Source: Microbulbifer variabilis
GTDB taxonomy: Bacteria > Pseudomonadota > Gammaproteobacteria > Pseudomonadales > Cellvibrionaceae
DNA length: 64,000 nucleotides
Assembly: GCF_020524905.1 (NCBI RefSeq)
Contig: NZ_JAIVKI010000001.1
Location: forward strand, 653,145 to 717,144
Direction: 5' to 3'
Shown: in pieces, positions 17,825 to 27,522 of the stretch
Numbering within the stretch: position 1 is the stretch's first letter
Layout: each line of letters begins with the position of its first letter
Position numbers and translations under genes: made by a program
The notes under the pieces: generated by a model
Databases searched by the model: none
What the model saw: the letters and a program-made list of their open reading frames with translations, nothing else
What the model was told of the DNA's origin: nothing

Positions 17825-18225
17825 TGAGGTTTTATTTTTTATTGGCTGCTACTTTTTTGTCTCTCTCTGTTTCTGCGACAGAGCTAATTTATAATCCAAT
17901 AAATCCATCCTTTGGGGGTAATCCTCTCAATGGTAATTATTTGTTAAATAACGCCAGTGCTCAAAATAGTAAGAAGGATCCTAAAGCAGGTAAATCCCCT
18001 TACTCCGATTCATCATCACTTGATAGGTTTACGGATACTCTTGAGTCCAGGTTGTTATCTCAGTTACTTACCGATGTTGGTGATGGGAATAATGGTACTT
18101 TGGTAACAGATGATTTTATTGTAAATATACTCGATGTAGATGGTAGCTTAACTATAACTATTACAGATGCTGTCACAGGAGAGATTTCTGAGATTGTAGT
18201 CGTTGGCCTGAATCCTCGTAACTGA
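17824..18225 (+). CDS. csgF: Curli production/nucleation factor CsgF
   Basis: 133 residues, GTG start overlapping the last base of csgE. The signal peptide ends near SVSA. The mature N-terminus carries the CsgF signature NPSFGGNPLNG and LLNNASAQN, the segment that inserts into the CsgG pore. CsgF sits at the cell surface with CsgG and helps CsgB nucleate fibres. The C-terminal half is a beta-rich domain ending in VVVGLNPRN. Confidence 0.92.
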   Translation: MRFYFLLAATFLSLSVSATELIYNPINPSFGGNPLNGNYLLNNASAQNSKKDPKAGKSPYSDSSSLDRFTDTLESRLLSQLLTDVGDGNNGTLVTDDFIVNILDVDGSLTITITDAVTGEISEIVVVGLNPRN

Positions 18226-18267
18226 TTTAATTGGCCAACGGAAGGTTTGTTTTTAGGGGTCGTGGTG

Positions 18268-19116
18268 ATGGCGTTGAGAATAATATTTATTTTTTCTATT
18301 TTGGTTTTAAGTGGTTGTACATTTTTTCAGGATGCTGGCGAAGCCTTGTTTGGTCCAGGAGAACAAAAAGCCACATTAACGGATCGGATGAGTACTTATG
18401 CCGACCTACTGAGTCTGCCATCTCCTAGGGGTAAGATTGTAGTAGCCGTTTATGGCTTTAGTGATCAAACTGGCCAATATAGGCCAGCTCCATCTAGTTC
18501 TTTCTCTACTGCAGTAACACAAGGTGCTGCCTCAATGCTTGTTCAAGTGCTCAATGAGTCAGGTTGGTTTGTGACTCTTGAGCGGGAAGGATTACAAAAC
18601 TTACTCACTGAAAGAAAAATAATACGAGCGGCAATCAAAGAGCAAGAATCTCCACCTCCATTCGAGCTGCCATCCTTAATGTCTGCCAACGTTATGTTGG
18701 AAGGCGGAATAGTCGCTTATGACACGAATATTAAAACTGGTGGAGCCGGGGCGCGCTATTTTGGTATTGGTCTCTCTGAACAATATCGAGTAGATGAAGT
18801 TACTGTAAATCTGCGTGCAGTTGATGTTAGAAGTGGTAGAGTTTTAAACAGTGTCCTAACAAGCAAAAAAATTCTATCAAGGCAGATACAGGGTGATGTT
18901 TATACATTTGTAGAATATAAGCGGTTACTAGAAATTGAAGCAGGAATGACTACCAATGATCCCGCTCAACTTTGTGTTCTTTCTGCTATTGAGTCAGCTG
19001 TCATACACTTGATTGCCAATGGTGTAACCAATAATTTATGGGCAATGCAGAATGTTAATGAGTTTCCTAGCTCCGTATTGAGTGAGTATGCAGACGCTAC
19101 TGTGAAAATTCTTTAG
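18268..19116 (+). CDS. csgG: Curli secretion channel lipoprotein CsgG
   Basis: About 282 residues. An N-terminal lipoprotein signal ends in the lipobox LSGC. The CsgG core follows: KIVVAVYGFSDQTGQY, a Ser-rich segment SSSFSTAVTQGA, the DWFV-like region around GWFVTLEREGLQNLLTER, and the later VNLRAVDVRSGRVL strand. It forms the nonameric outer-membrane pore for curlin export. I use ATG 18268 (AGGGG eight bases upstream); an upstream TTG at 18247 would add seven residues. It is last in the csgDEFG unit; a 320-bp AT-rich gap separates it from csgB. Confidence 0.93.
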   Translation: MALRIIFIFSILVLSGCTFFQDAGEALFGPGEQKATLTDRMSTYADLLSLPSPRGKIVVAVYGFSDQTGQYRPAPSSSFSTAVTQGAASMLVQVLNESGWFVTLEREGLQNLLTERKIIRAAIKEQESPPPFELPSLMSANVMLEGGIVAYDTNIKTGGAGARYFGIGLSEQYRVDEVTVNLRAVDVRSGRVLNSVLTSKKILSRQIQGDVYTFVEYKRLLEIEAGMTTNDPAQLCVLSAIESAVIHLIANGVTNNLWAMQNVNEFPSSVLSEYADATVKIL

Positions 19117-19437
19117 CTTATTTATTTGATTATTATTTTTCTCTTATGTCTGTTGGTAATCAATGGGCGGCCTCTTGCATTTTTTTATTGCGCGGATGGT
19201 TTTGTTCTTGTGTTTGAGTGTAAGTTTGTGTAATTTGTGCGGCTTCTTATTTGGCTTATTTATTTTTTAATTAAAATTAATTCCTCATTAAAAGTCTCAT
19301 ACAAAAGTCTTAAGTATTTCTCTCATTCTCTTAAGAAAAATACTCTTTCTTCTGATTTATTGTCCCTTCCTAAATTTCTATAGTTGTCTTGGGTGAGCGA
19401 AATCGCTCTAGCTTCAATCTTACTTAGGGAGATTTTG

Positions 19438-19917
19438 GTGGGCGCTATCAAGGCGAGTTTCTATTGTTTTCTCCTGCTCTTTACCTGTGCTTCCACTGTA
19501 TGGGCGGGCGATTTGGATGACTACGATGAGCTGTCCTCCGGTCAGGGGGCGCTTGACCTTATGTTACAGCGTGATGAATCTATCACAGGCCAACTGGCTG
19601 AAGTTGTTCAGACTGGAGAATTTAATACTGCAGAAGTATCCCAGTTTGGACAATACAACCAGGTTTTTTTGGTTCAGGAAGGCTTTTCGAATGAAGCGGT
19701 AATTCAGCAGGCTGGTGAATATAGCTATGCTGCAATTTCCCAGTCTGGTGCTTATAACCAAGCAACAGCCATCCAAAATGGAGTAGATAATATTGCCCTC
19801 ATTAATCAAGTGGGTAATGCCAATTCAGCCAATATCATTCAAAACGGAGATGGGCTATTTGGATTTGTCGCGCAGTTCGGTGACAACCATGCAGTGCAAG
19901 TAGTACAACATGACTAA
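19438..19917 (+). CDS. csgB: Minor curlin / nucleator, CsgB-like
   Basis: About 159 residues from GTG 19438, which has AGGGAG six bases upstream; the frame is open further upstream but without a ribosome site. The signal peptide is cleaved near VWAG. After an acidic linker come about ten curlin half-repeats of the pattern (N/A)xAxIxQxGxxN, five full repeats, as in CsgB. The last half-repeat ends in AVQVVQHD, departing from the consensus, as nucleators often do. It lies 55 bp before csgA in the same unit. Confidence 0.87.
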   Translation: MGAIKASFYCFLLLFTCASTVWAGDLDDYDELSSGQGALDLMLQRDESITGQLAEVVQTGEFNTAEVSQFGQYNQVFLVQEGFSNEAVIQQAGEYSYAAISQSGAYNQATAIQNGVDNIALINQVGNANSANIIQNGDGLFGFVAQFGDNHAVQVVQHD

Positions 19918-19972
19918 AGCACTGTTTTCTTTTTGTTCGTATTTGTTTATTTAGTCTGATGGAGATGCATAA

Positions 19973-21172
19973 ATGAAAAAGCTTTCACTTGCTGCTGCGA
20001 TTGCAATGCTTGTTGGTGCTGGACAGGCCATGGCCGATAGTAACTACGGTGATCAACTGCAGGCTGGCGACAACAATGTTGCTGATATTTATCAAATGGA
20101 AGAATCCACCAATAATGCTGCTTACCAGTGGCAGGAAGGTGATGATAACCTTGCTTATGCAAGCCAGTCTACGGCCGATGCCAACTACATTGACCAGACT
20201 CAGGTAGGTAATCGTAACTATTCTAATACCAGTCAGCAAAGTCAGAATGACTCCCAAGCCTATACTTTCCAACAGGGTGAGGGCAACCAAGGTGTTATCC
20301 ATCAGTACTATGGAAACAGAAATACAGCTTACGCCACCCAAATTGGTAGTGAAAACTATGTGCATCTAGACCAATACGTTGATAACGCTGGTGCTGGTGG
20401 TGATTCTAGTGACAATACCCTCGATGCAGTTCAAGATGGTAATGACAATATGGCCTTCCTACAGCAAGCCGGTAATGGCAACCTGTTTGTCAGTACCCAA
20501 ACAGGTGATGGCAACAGTGTTTGGAGCAGCACTTGGTATAGCTCGGCAGATGGCTTCTTAGGTGGTCAGGTCGGTGAAGGTAACGTTGGCTTCGTCTATC
20601 AAGGCGGCGTGGAAAACACGGCTAACCTGGTACAGACTGGTGATTTCAACTACTTAGATTTATCCCAGGATGGTGCCAATAACGTTACCACAATTGCCCA
20701 GACTGGTACCGGTAACTCCAGTGCGGCTGGTCAATATGGCGATGCCAACGTGATGACTGTCACTCAGAATGACACCAATAACATCGGTGATATGTATCAG
20801 TATGGTAACAATAATGATGCAACTCTGGTACAAAATGGTGACCTTAACTGGACTGAGTTCTCCCAGTCTGGGGATCTGAACGTAGCAACTATTGATCAGT
20901 CAGGTAGCGCTAACTCTGCCTTCGGTTACACCGACGGCATGGCCAATACGGTAGATATTGATCAGGCAGGTGAGCTTAACCTAGCTGAAATTCACCAGGA
21001 TATGGGTGAATTTAACTTGATGGTTGTATCCCAAAATGGCTTCGAGCACGGCGCTCACCTGGGGCAATCCGGTAGCGAAAACGCTACTTATGTTACCCAA
21101 AATGGTAACTTCAACATGGCGAGTGTCCACCAGATCGGTAACAGTAATATGGCTACAGTTTCTCAAAACTAA
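19973..21172 (+). CDS. csgA: Major curlin CsgA-like, unusually long
   Basis: 399 residues; E. coli CsgA has 151. A Sec signal peptide ends at AMA/D (about residue 21). From there to the C-terminus run about 32 half-repeats of 11-12 residues, or about 16 curlin repeats, with the alternating pattern QxGxxN. Two places are irregular: an insertion around GAGGDSSDN and another around STWYSSADGF. The end, HQIGNSNMATVSQN, is a clean repeat. It forms the extracellular amyloid fibre and would make a much longer beta-solenoid per subunit than the enterobacterial protein. ATG 19973 is preceded by GGAGATGC, and a terminator follows. Confidence 0.92.
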   Translation: MKKLSLAAAIAMLVGAGQAMADSNYGDQLQAGDNNVADIYQMEESTNNAAYQWQEGDDNLAYASQSTADANYIDQTQVGNRNYSNTSQQSQNDSQAYTFQQGEGNQGVIHQYYGNRNTAYATQIGSENYVHLDQYVDNAGAGGDSSDNTLDAVQDGNDNMAFLQQAGNGNLFVSTQTGDGNSVWSSTWYSSADGFLGGQVGEGNVGFVYQGGVENTANLVQTGDFNYLDLSQDGANNVTTIAQTGTGNSSAAGQYGDANVMTVTQNDTNNIGDMYQYGNNNDATLVQNGDLNWTEFSQSGDLNVATIDQSGSANSAFGYTDGMANTVDIDQAGELNLAEIHQDMGEFNLMVVSQNGFEHGAHLGQSGSENATYVTQNGNFNMASVHQIGNSNMATVSQN

Positions 21173-21198
21173 TACGGCTATATCGATTGTTGTCTGAA

Positions 21199-21226
21199 CC
21201 TCTCCCCGTTTAGGGGAGGGGTTTTT
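21199..21226 (+). terminator. Intrinsic terminator of the csgBA unit
   Basis: CCTCTCCCC and GGGGAGGGG pair (one G-U) around loop GTTTA, followed by TTTTTT. It lies 27 bp after the csgA stop. Confidence 0.9.
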
Positions 21227-21276
21227 TATTGATGGCTTATTAAAATCCAACTCTCACTTGTTTGAGCTGCTTTTTA

Positions 21277-22284
21277 CTAGATACTTCTTTGCCCACTCAA
21301 ATTAAGTGTGAGCTCCAGGAGGCCATTCCATGGGGACTGATAGGTACTACCCCCCTTAATTGCGGAATCTACAGCTCTGGCTTTTAGTAAAAGGGCTTCC
21401 AGCTTTTGGGGCGTTAAACGGGATAAAGCTGCTTGTATGAGTGGTTGGCGTTTTTGTATTCGAACCAATCTGACTAAGGGCTGTCCCTGATTGATTTTCT
21501 CGCCTAGTTCTAAAAGTGAGCGTATCTCTCTTGTCAGAGCCCAAAGTACCACCGGTGGCTCAATACCCTCTGCACGTAAACCTTGCAAAGTCTTAATCGC
21601 TTTTTCTGGCTCCCCAGCCAGTGCCCTGTCGATTAGGTCAAAAACACTATAGCGAGCGGAGCTGGTAACACTATGTTCCAGCTGTTCAACGGTTATTATT
21701 TCACCGTCTTTGTTTAAAAGCTTAAGCTTTTCGATCTCCTGGCTGGCAGCAAGTAGGTTACCCTCTACCTGTTCAGCTAGAATTTTTATGGCTTCTTTCT
21801 CGGCGGATAACCCGGTGGCATTCATTCTTTGGCTGATCCAATGTGGCATCTCCTGGGCACTAACTGGCCAAATTTGTACCAACACACCTTCGTGCTCAAG
21901 GACTTTAATCCATTTACTATTGAGCTGGGACTTATCAAGTTTGGGCAGAATCAGCAGTAATATTAAATCTCGGCTGGCAAGCCTGGAAAATTCCTGCAAG
22001 GCTTTGCTGCCCTTATCCCCTGGCTTTCCACTGGGTGCGCGCAGCTCAATGAGCTTTTTTTCCGCAAACAAAGACATATTTCCGGCAGAGGCAAGTAATA
22101 ATTCCCAATCGAAATTGTGTTCAGCATGAAGAAGTTCGCGTTCGCCAAAACCGTTTTTTTTCGCTGCCGCACGTATTTGGTCGCAACACTCCTGTACCAG
22201 GAGTGGTTCATCGCCTGAGATGATATAGATCGGCGCGAGCCCTTTCCTAAGCTGCTGGGAAAGCTGTTGGGGGTTGATACGCAT
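21277..22284 (-). CDS. holA: DNA polymerase III subunit delta
   Basis: Clamp-loader subunit that opens the beta sliding clamp. 335 residues, the usual length. The start MRINPQQLSQQLRKGLAPIYII and the following GDEPLLVQE are typical of HolA, and the C-terminal WALTREIRSL helix region matches the family. It follows lptE by 11 bp, in the conserved gammaproteobacterial order leuS-lptE-holA. Confidence 0.95.
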   Translation of the reverse strand: MRINPQQLSQQLRKGLAPIYIISGDEPLLVQECCDQIRAAAKKNGFGERELLHAEHNFDWELLLASAGNMSLFAEKKLIELRAPSGKPGDKGSKALQEFSRLASRDLILLLILPKLDKSQLNSKWIKVLEHEGVLVQIWPVSAQEMPHWISQRMNATGLSAEKEAIKILAEQVEGNLLAASQEIEKLKLLNKDGEIITVEQLEHSVTSSARYSVFDLIDRALAGEPEKAIKTLQGLRAEGIEPPVVLWALTREIRSLLELGEKINQGQPLVRLVRIQKRQPLIQAALSRLTPQKLEALLLKARAVDSAIKGGSTYQSPWNGLLELTLNLSGQRSI

Positions 22285-22295
22285 GGCAGAACTAC

Positions 22296-22820
22296 CTAGT
22301 AGCTCTTGTCTTGCAATGGTGCATTGACATCAATACGGCGCAATCGGTTGATCATTCGGCTAATTAGTTCACGGCGCATTTCTGCACGTAAGAGACGTTC
22401 TTCTTCCCCTTTACTGACAATTTCTGAAACGTCCCACTCCAATGATCTGTAGACATCGGCCTGGGCTTTATTTAATAGCACTTCGCCACTGTGTGTTCGC
22501 ACACTATAAATGGCACTGGTAATCAATTCGTACTCAGAAGCTCGACCTTCAGAATCTACAGCAACAGTAAGCTTACGCTCCATTTCTTTGTGAATGGTGA
22601 GCAGATAATCAGCCTCAATAGGGGTTGCCGCAACAGGGACTCCACCGTTTTCCAAGAGGCGGCTAATTTCATCGGCAATATCACTGCGTGGATTTTCACT
22701 GGAAATATAAATGGAGCTGCCTGGAGGAAAGTTATTTGGGGCTCCGCGTAGGTGCCAACCGCAACTTGCGGTGGTAACAATGGCAAGTAGAAAGACGATA
22801 CGACGAACGATTATTTTCAT
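22296..22820 (-). CDS. lptE: LPS-assembly lipoprotein LptE
   Basis: About 174 residues. The signal and lipobox TTASC precede GWHLRG, the classic LptE N-terminus. LptE plugs the LptD barrel and takes part in placing lipopolysaccharide in the outer leaflet. I start at ATG 22820; an upstream extension of the frame would bury the lipoprotein signal. It lies between leuS (102 bp downstream of the leuS stop) and holA. Confidence 0.92.
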   Translation of the reverse strand: MKIIVRRIVFLLAIVTTASCGWHLRGAPNNFPPGSSIYISSENPRSDIADEISRLLENGGVPVAATPIEADYLLTIHKEMERKLTVAVDSEGRASEYELITSAIYSVRTHSGEVLLNKAQADVYRSLEWDVSEIVSKGEEERLLRAEMRRELISRMINRLRRIDVNAPLQDKSY

Positions 22821-22922
22821 AAACAACCTGGCTTTTTTATACCAGTAAACAAGGGTTTTGCAGATACAAGCCGGGAGCATAGTGTTCCCGGCTGTCGTTT
22901 GGTTTTTTATTGTGCGGATTTT

Positions 22923-25520
22923 TTACTTCGCGACAATATTTACCAGTTTGCCCGGTACAACAATAACTTTGCGTACAGTGGCATCGCCGATAAATTTCTG
23001 TACATTTTCATTTTCCAGGGCCAGTTTTTCCAGGCTCCCTTTGTCGGCATCTGCCGGTGCATCAAGTTTCGCCCGGACTTTACCATTGACTTGCACAACC
23101 AGGGTGATGGACGTACGCACCAGGGCTTTTTCATCCACGGTAGGCCAGGGGGCATCAATCAGTGGAGTGCTATTGCCTAAGACTTGCCACAGTTGGTGGC
23201 AGATGTGCGGAGTGACCGGGGCCAGCAGAAGTACCGCTGTTTGCAGTGCTTCCCGTTCTACAGCGAGTCCCTGATCACTATTCCGATCGGCCAGTTTTCC
23301 CACTTCATTGAGAAGCTCCATCACTGCGGCGACAGCAGTATTAAAGGTTTGGCGGCGGCCATAGTCGTCGCCCACTTTCTGAATTGTCTCGTGGGTTTTG
23401 CGGCGCAGTTGTTGTTGCTGATCGTTTAAGGATTTTTGGTCAACCTGAGTGCTGCAGGTGCCTGTGGCAACATGTGTATGTACGGTCTTCCACAGTTTGC
23501 GTAGGAAACGGCTGGCGCCCTCAACGCCGGCATCGTGCCACTCAAGGGTCTGTTCGGGAGGAGCCGCAAACATGGTGAAAAGGCGTACCGTATCGGCACC
23601 ATACTCTTTAACAGCGGCATGGGGATCGATGCCGTTGTTTTTTGACTTGGACATCTTTACAACGCCACCGGCGATCACTTCTTCGCCAGTTGCGCGCTCA
23701 ACCGCTTTGATGGGCTTGCCCTTGTCATCGCGCTCCACATCAACATCGGCGGGGTTGATCCAGGTTTTATGGCCATCTTCTTCTTTATAGAAAGATTCGG
23801 CTAAAACCATGCCCTGACACAGCAGCTGCTTGAAGGGTTCATCGCTGTTGACCAGTCCCTCATCCCGCATCAGCTTATGGAAGAAGCGTGCATAGAGGAG
23901 GTGCAGGATGGCGTGTTCGATACCACCTACATACTGGTCGACAGGCAACCAGTAGTTGGCGCGATCAGGGTCGAGCATACCTTCTTCAAAATCCGGGCAG
24001 GTATAACGGGCGTAGTACCAGCTGGATTCCATAAAGGTATCGAAGGTATCTGTCTCGCGCTCGACTGGCATGCCATTGAGTTCGTCCTTGCGCCACTCAA
24101 GGTCGGCTTTAATGGGGGATTGAACTCCATCCAGCTCCACATCTTCCGGCAGCAAAATGGGCAGCTTATCGGCCGGCACTGGGATTTCGCCACCATCTGC
24201 CAGGTTGAACATGGGGATAGGTGCTCCCCAGTAGCGCTGCCGGGACACGCCCCAGTCACGTAAACGGTAATTGGTGGTTACCCGCCCCTTGCCAGCGGCG
24301 ATCAGCACTTCAGAAATTGCGGTGAAGGCGCCTTCAAAATCCAGGCCATCGAAATTGCCAGAATTCACCAGCTTGCCTTTTTCAGTGAAGGCTTCTTTGT
24401 CCAGATCAATCTCCTGGTCATTGGCGGGAGCAATGACCTGGGTCATTGGCAACTGGTATTTGTGTGCAAACTCCCAGTCGCGTTGATCGTGAGCGGGTAC
24501 GGCCATCACGGCACCGGAGCCGTAATCCATCAGTACATAGTTCGCTATCCAGACAGAGACCTCCTCCCCGCTGATGGGGTGGATGGCCTTAAGGCCGGTA
24601 TCCATGCCTTTCTTGTCCATGGTGGCCATGTCGGCTTCGGATAGGGATTGCTTTTTGCACTCTGCAATAAATGTTTTCAGCTCCGGGTTAGACTCTGCTA
24701 ACTCCAGCGCAATAGGGTGTTCTGCGGCGAGGGATACATAGGTGACACCCATCAGAGTGTCTGGGCGGGTGGTGTATACATCGAAATGATCCATCCCAGC
24801 CACGGTGGTGGGCAGCTTAAAACTCAACTCCACGCCGCGACTCTTGCCAATCCAGTTGCGTTGCATGGTGCGCACCTGCTCTGGCCACTCCGGCAGCTTA
24901 TCCAGATCTTCGAGAAGTTCTTCGGCATAGTCGGTGATCTTGATAAACCACTGGGCCAGCTCGCGTCTTTCCACAGTGGTACCGCAGCGCCAGCAGGCTC
25001 CATCTTCAACCTGCTCGTTGGCGAGCACTGTCTGGTCATTGGGGCACCAGTTTACCGCGGAGTTTTTCTTGTAGACCAAGCCCTTTTCATAGAGGCGGGT
25101 GAAGAACCACTGCTCCCAGCGATAATAGGATGGTTGGCAGGTGGCCAGCTCGCGGGACCAGTCGAAGCCAAAGCCGAGGGCTTTCAACTGTCCCTTCATA
25201 TAATCGATATTGGCGTAGGTCCACTTTGCCGGTGCGGTTTTATTTTGAATGGCGGCATTTTCTGCCGGTAGGCCGAAGGCATCCCAGCCCATGGGATGCA
25301 GGACATTTTTGCCCTGCATACGCTGGTAACGGGATATGACGTCGGTAATGGTGTAGTTACGCACGTGGCCCATGTGCAGCTTGCCGCTGGGGTAGGGGAA
25401 CATGGATAGGCAGTAGAACTTTTCCCTGCCGGTATCTTCCTGAACCTCAAAGCTTTTCTCTGTCTCCCAGAATTCCTGGGCGGAAGCTTCGACTGCGGAG
25501 GGGTTGTACTGCTCTTCCAT
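22923..25520 (-). CDS. leuS: Leucyl-tRNA synthetase
   Basis: Class I synthetase that charges tRNA-Leu. About 865 residues from ATG 25520 (E. coli LeuRS has 860). The HIGH-type motif is HMGH in [16 protein letters not shown] and the KMSKS motif is exact in [13 protein letters not shown]. The editing domain lies between them and the Leu-specific and anticodon-binding domains follow. The frame is open for another 40 codons upstream, but [12 protein letters not shown] is the conserved LeuRS start. The first gene of the leuS-lptE-holA operon; the zinc-ribbon gene is divergent. Confidence 0.97.
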   Translation of the reverse strand: MEEQYNPSAVEASAQEFWETEKSFEVQEDTGREKFYCLSMFPYPSGKLHMGHVRNYTITDVISRYQRMQGKNVLHPMGWDAFGLPAENAAIQNKTAPAKWTYANIDYMKGQLKALGFGFDWSRELATCQPSYYRWEQWFFTRLYEKGLVYKKNSAVNWCPNDQTVLANEQVEDGACWRCGTTVERRELAQWFIKITDYAEELLEDLDKLPEWPEQVRTMQRNWIGKSRGVELSFKLPTTVAGMDHFDVYTTRPDTLMGVTYVSLAAEHPIALELAESNPELKTFIAECKKQSLSEADMATMDKKGMDTGLKAIHPISGEEVSVWIANYVLMDYGSGAVMAVPAHDQRDWEFAHKYQLPMTQVIAPANDQEIDLDKEAFTEKGKLVNSGNFDGLDFEGAFTAISEVLIAAGKGRVTTNYRLRDWGVSRQRYWGAPIPMFNLADGGEIPVPADKLPILLPEDVELDGVQSPIKADLEWRKDELNGMPVERETDTFDTFMESSWYYARYTCPDFEEGMLDPDRANYWLPVDQYVGGIEHAILHLLYARFFHKLMRDEGLVNSDEPFKQLLCQGMVLAESFYKEEDGHKTWINPADVDVERDDKGKPIKAVERATGEEVIAGGVVKMSKSKNNGIDPHAAVKEYGADTVRLFTMFAAPPEQTLEWHDAGVEGASRFLRKLWKTVHTHVATGTCSTQVDQKSLNDQQQQLRRKTHETIQKVGDDYGRRQTFNTAVAAVMELLNEVGKLADRNSDQGLAVEREALQTAVLLLAPVTPHICHQLWQVLGNSTPLIDAPWPTVDEKALVRTSITLVVQVNGKVRAKLDAPADADKGSLEKLALENENVQKFIGDATVRKVIVVPGKLVNIVAK

Positions 25521-25680
25521 TGATTGGGGACCTATACTCGTGATCAAATTTTGCGGGGAAAATATTCGGTGTTTTAGTGGGGCAGCACGAGATCGGCAAG
25601 CAAAAGGATTGATTGCGATCAAGGACTTTCCCCTAAGCATCTATTAGGATGCGTAAACGCGAGATTATAGGAGGGATACC

Positions 25681-26130
25681 GTGACGAAGGAACCGAAGTT
25701 GCCGCCGAAGGACGATCTGGCTGATGAGTTTCGTGAAGACCTGGAGGATTTGGTGGAGGGAGAGCTAGCGGTAGAGAACCTTACCGCAAATAAAGTCGCT
25801 TTCCTTCGCGCCTGGTTAAAAGATGATCTACACCGGGCGGGGGATTATATGCGGGGTCTGGGTGGAGAACTACTGACTCTGGAGGAGCGTGGGGGCGACT
25901 GGTTATTGAATGCAGCCGACCCCACAGAAACAGCCTGGCCCAATCTTATGCGCTGTATCCGTGAGGGCAAACCCTGGGCCCTCGCTGGGGAGATCGTGGG
26001 GGCCGATGAGGAGTTGCAGTGCCTGGGCTGCGGTTATCTCGCCCAACCGCCGAAGAATAGTCAAATTACCCCCTGCCATCGCTGTGGATATGGTTGTTTC
26101 AGGCAGATAGAAGGCGGCCTTGAGTATTGA
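25681..26130 (+). CDS. Zinc-ribbon protein (DUF1451/YbeL-like)
   Basis: 149 residues, GTG start after GGAGGG. The N-terminal half is acidic and helical (DDLADEFREDLEDL). The C-terminal zinc ribbon has two Cys pairs, CLGC and CHRC, separated by about 17 residues. E. coli YbeL, of the same family, is encoded near leuS as well. Function unknown. It overlaps the next gene, whose TTG start shares bases with this TGA. Confidence 0.82.
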   Translation: MTKEPKLPPKDDLADEFREDLEDLVEGELAVENLTANKVAFLRAWLKDDLHRAGDYMRGLGGELLTLEERGGDWLLNAADPTETAWPNLMRCIREGKPWALAGEIVGADEELQCLGCGYLAQPPKNSQITPCHRCGYGCFRQIEGGLEY

Positions 26131-26912
26131 TTGAGCTGTATAAAATAGCGATCAATGTGTTGATGCCGCCGCTGGCGCCAATGCTGGGTCTGCTTGTGGC
26201 ATTCTGTATTCGCTTTTTTCCAGAGGGTTCTCTACTGGAGAAGTCGTCACTGCCGCTGGCGGTTTTCTCATTTTGTCTACTTTGGCTTAGTGCCACTCCG
26301 GCTTTTTCCAGCTGGCTCGGCAAGTGTTTGGGCTCTGTGACAGATTTACCAAATACGGCGACAGCACCCAAGGCTTTGGTGGTGCTCGGAGGAGGGGTTT
26401 CCCGGGATGGCGAATCTGGATATGAAACTCTGTCCACATCCAGTTTAGAGAGGGTGCTCTGGGCGGCACAGCATGGACCAAAAGATCTGCCAATCCTGGT
26501 ATCTGGTGGCCGCGTCTCACCGGATGAGCATGCCTCGGAATCGCAGCTGATGGCAGATTTACTGGATGAGTTGTCCCTCCCGGTGAGTTGGCGCGATGTT
26601 TGCAGTCACACTACCGCAGAGAACGCGGTAAACAGCGCGGAGATATTGCGCGGCGCAGGTGTGGATACTATTGTGCTCGCCACCCATTGGTGGCACATGC
26701 CCAGAGCTGCGGCGGTCTTTAAGCGAGCGGGTCTAAAGGTGCAGCCCCTACCGGTGGGCAGTATTTCTGAGTTGTTACCGAGGGCACAGGGTAGGGTTTT
26801 ACACTGGATACCCAGTGCGGAGGCGCTGTTAAAAACTCAGACCTATTGGAGGGAACTGGTGGCACAGGTATGGTATCAATTTCGACCGCTTCCACAGGCC
26901 AAAAAGTGCTGA
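26127..26912 (+). CDS. YdcF/ElyC-family membrane protein (DUF218)
   Basis: 261 residues. Two N-terminal membrane segments (about residues 5-30 and 38-58) precede a DUF218 domain with ALVVLGGGVSRDG, the SGG of LVSGG, the acidic EHASES motif, TTAENAVNSAEIL and ATHWWHMPRA. In E. coli, ElyC is involved in peptidoglycan precursor homeostasis and envelope integrity. It starts with TTG overlapping the stop of the zinc-ribbon gene (four-base overlap), so the two are coupled. Confidence 0.85.
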   Translation: MIELYKIAINVLMPPLAPMLGLLVAFCIRFFPEGSLLEKSSLPLAVFSFCLLWLSATPAFSSWLGKCLGSVTDLPNTATAPKALVVLGGGVSRDGESGYETLSTSSLERVLWAAQHGPKDLPILVSGGRVSPDEHASESQLMADLLDELSLPVSWRDVCSHTTAENAVNSAEILRGAGVDTIVLATHWWHMPRAAAVFKRAGLKVQPLPVGSISELLPRAQGRVLHWIPSAEALLKTQTYWRELVAQVWYQFRPLPQAKKC

Positions 26913-27073
26913 GGAACTTTTGTGGCGGAGGGGTCTCTGAGACTTATCAAGATGAGGGAGTAGGCGTCGGTAAGGGAATGCATCTGTTTTTATAGGCTAG
27001 TTGTACCAGGCAAGAAGACGTCTGGCGCCACAGATCTCACCCGCTGATTACTACTTAATATGGAGTAGCGACT

Positions 27074-27487
27074 GTGGATAACAACCATAACAATAAACGA
27101 GATAACCTTATGATGAAGGGCATCCCTGTTTCCTTTGCTCCCATCCAGTTACACAACCGGCTCAATCGGGCGGTATGGATCGGCTTCAAGCGTGTTGACC
27201 AGGATGGCCGAACACTTTTTTTCCTATGCGGTGGGGCCGAAAGTGGGGCTCAGTTGAATAAAAATTTCGAGACTTTTGCTGGGCAAATTGTCCGTGAATT
27301 TGGTTTCGATCCAGCGGAAGTGGAGTTTATCGAGCTGCGTATGAATGCAGAGGAATCCCAATGGTACCGTTGGCATGCACAATGGGTTGGCTCTGCGCCG
27401 ATGGCTAGTCACGGAGATTTAGTCACTAGTGAATCTAGCCGACGCTATTTAACCCAGGCTCTAGAGAGCAGCGTGGTCGCGGCTTAA
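27074..27487 (+). CDS. Conserved-looking hypothetical protein
   Basis: 137 residues from a GTG at 27074 preceded by GGAG; ATG 27110 or 27113 are alternatives that remove an Asn/Lys-rich leader. No signal peptide or membrane segment. The middle (AVWIGFKRVDQDGRTLFFLCGG) looks like a beta hairpin and the later part is acidic and helical. I recognise no family. It stands alone between the ElyC-like gene and the convergent epimerase gene, and its codon use resembles the housekeeping neighbours. Confidence 0.6.
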   Translation: MDNNHNNKRDNLMMKGIPVSFAPIQLHNRLNRAVWIGFKRVDQDGRTLFFLCGGAESGAQLNKNFETFAGQIVREFGFDPAEVEFIELRMNAEESQWYRWHAQWVGSAPMASHGDLVTSESSRRYLTQALESSVVAA

Positions 27488-27522
27488 CCTGAAAGGTTTG
27501 AGCACTTGGCAAAAATAGTCGG

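Noticed and set aside
20040..21170. Regularly spaced repeats that might be a CRISPR array
   Set aside because: The periodicity is in codons of an open frame with curlin repeats; DNA repeats are degenerate.
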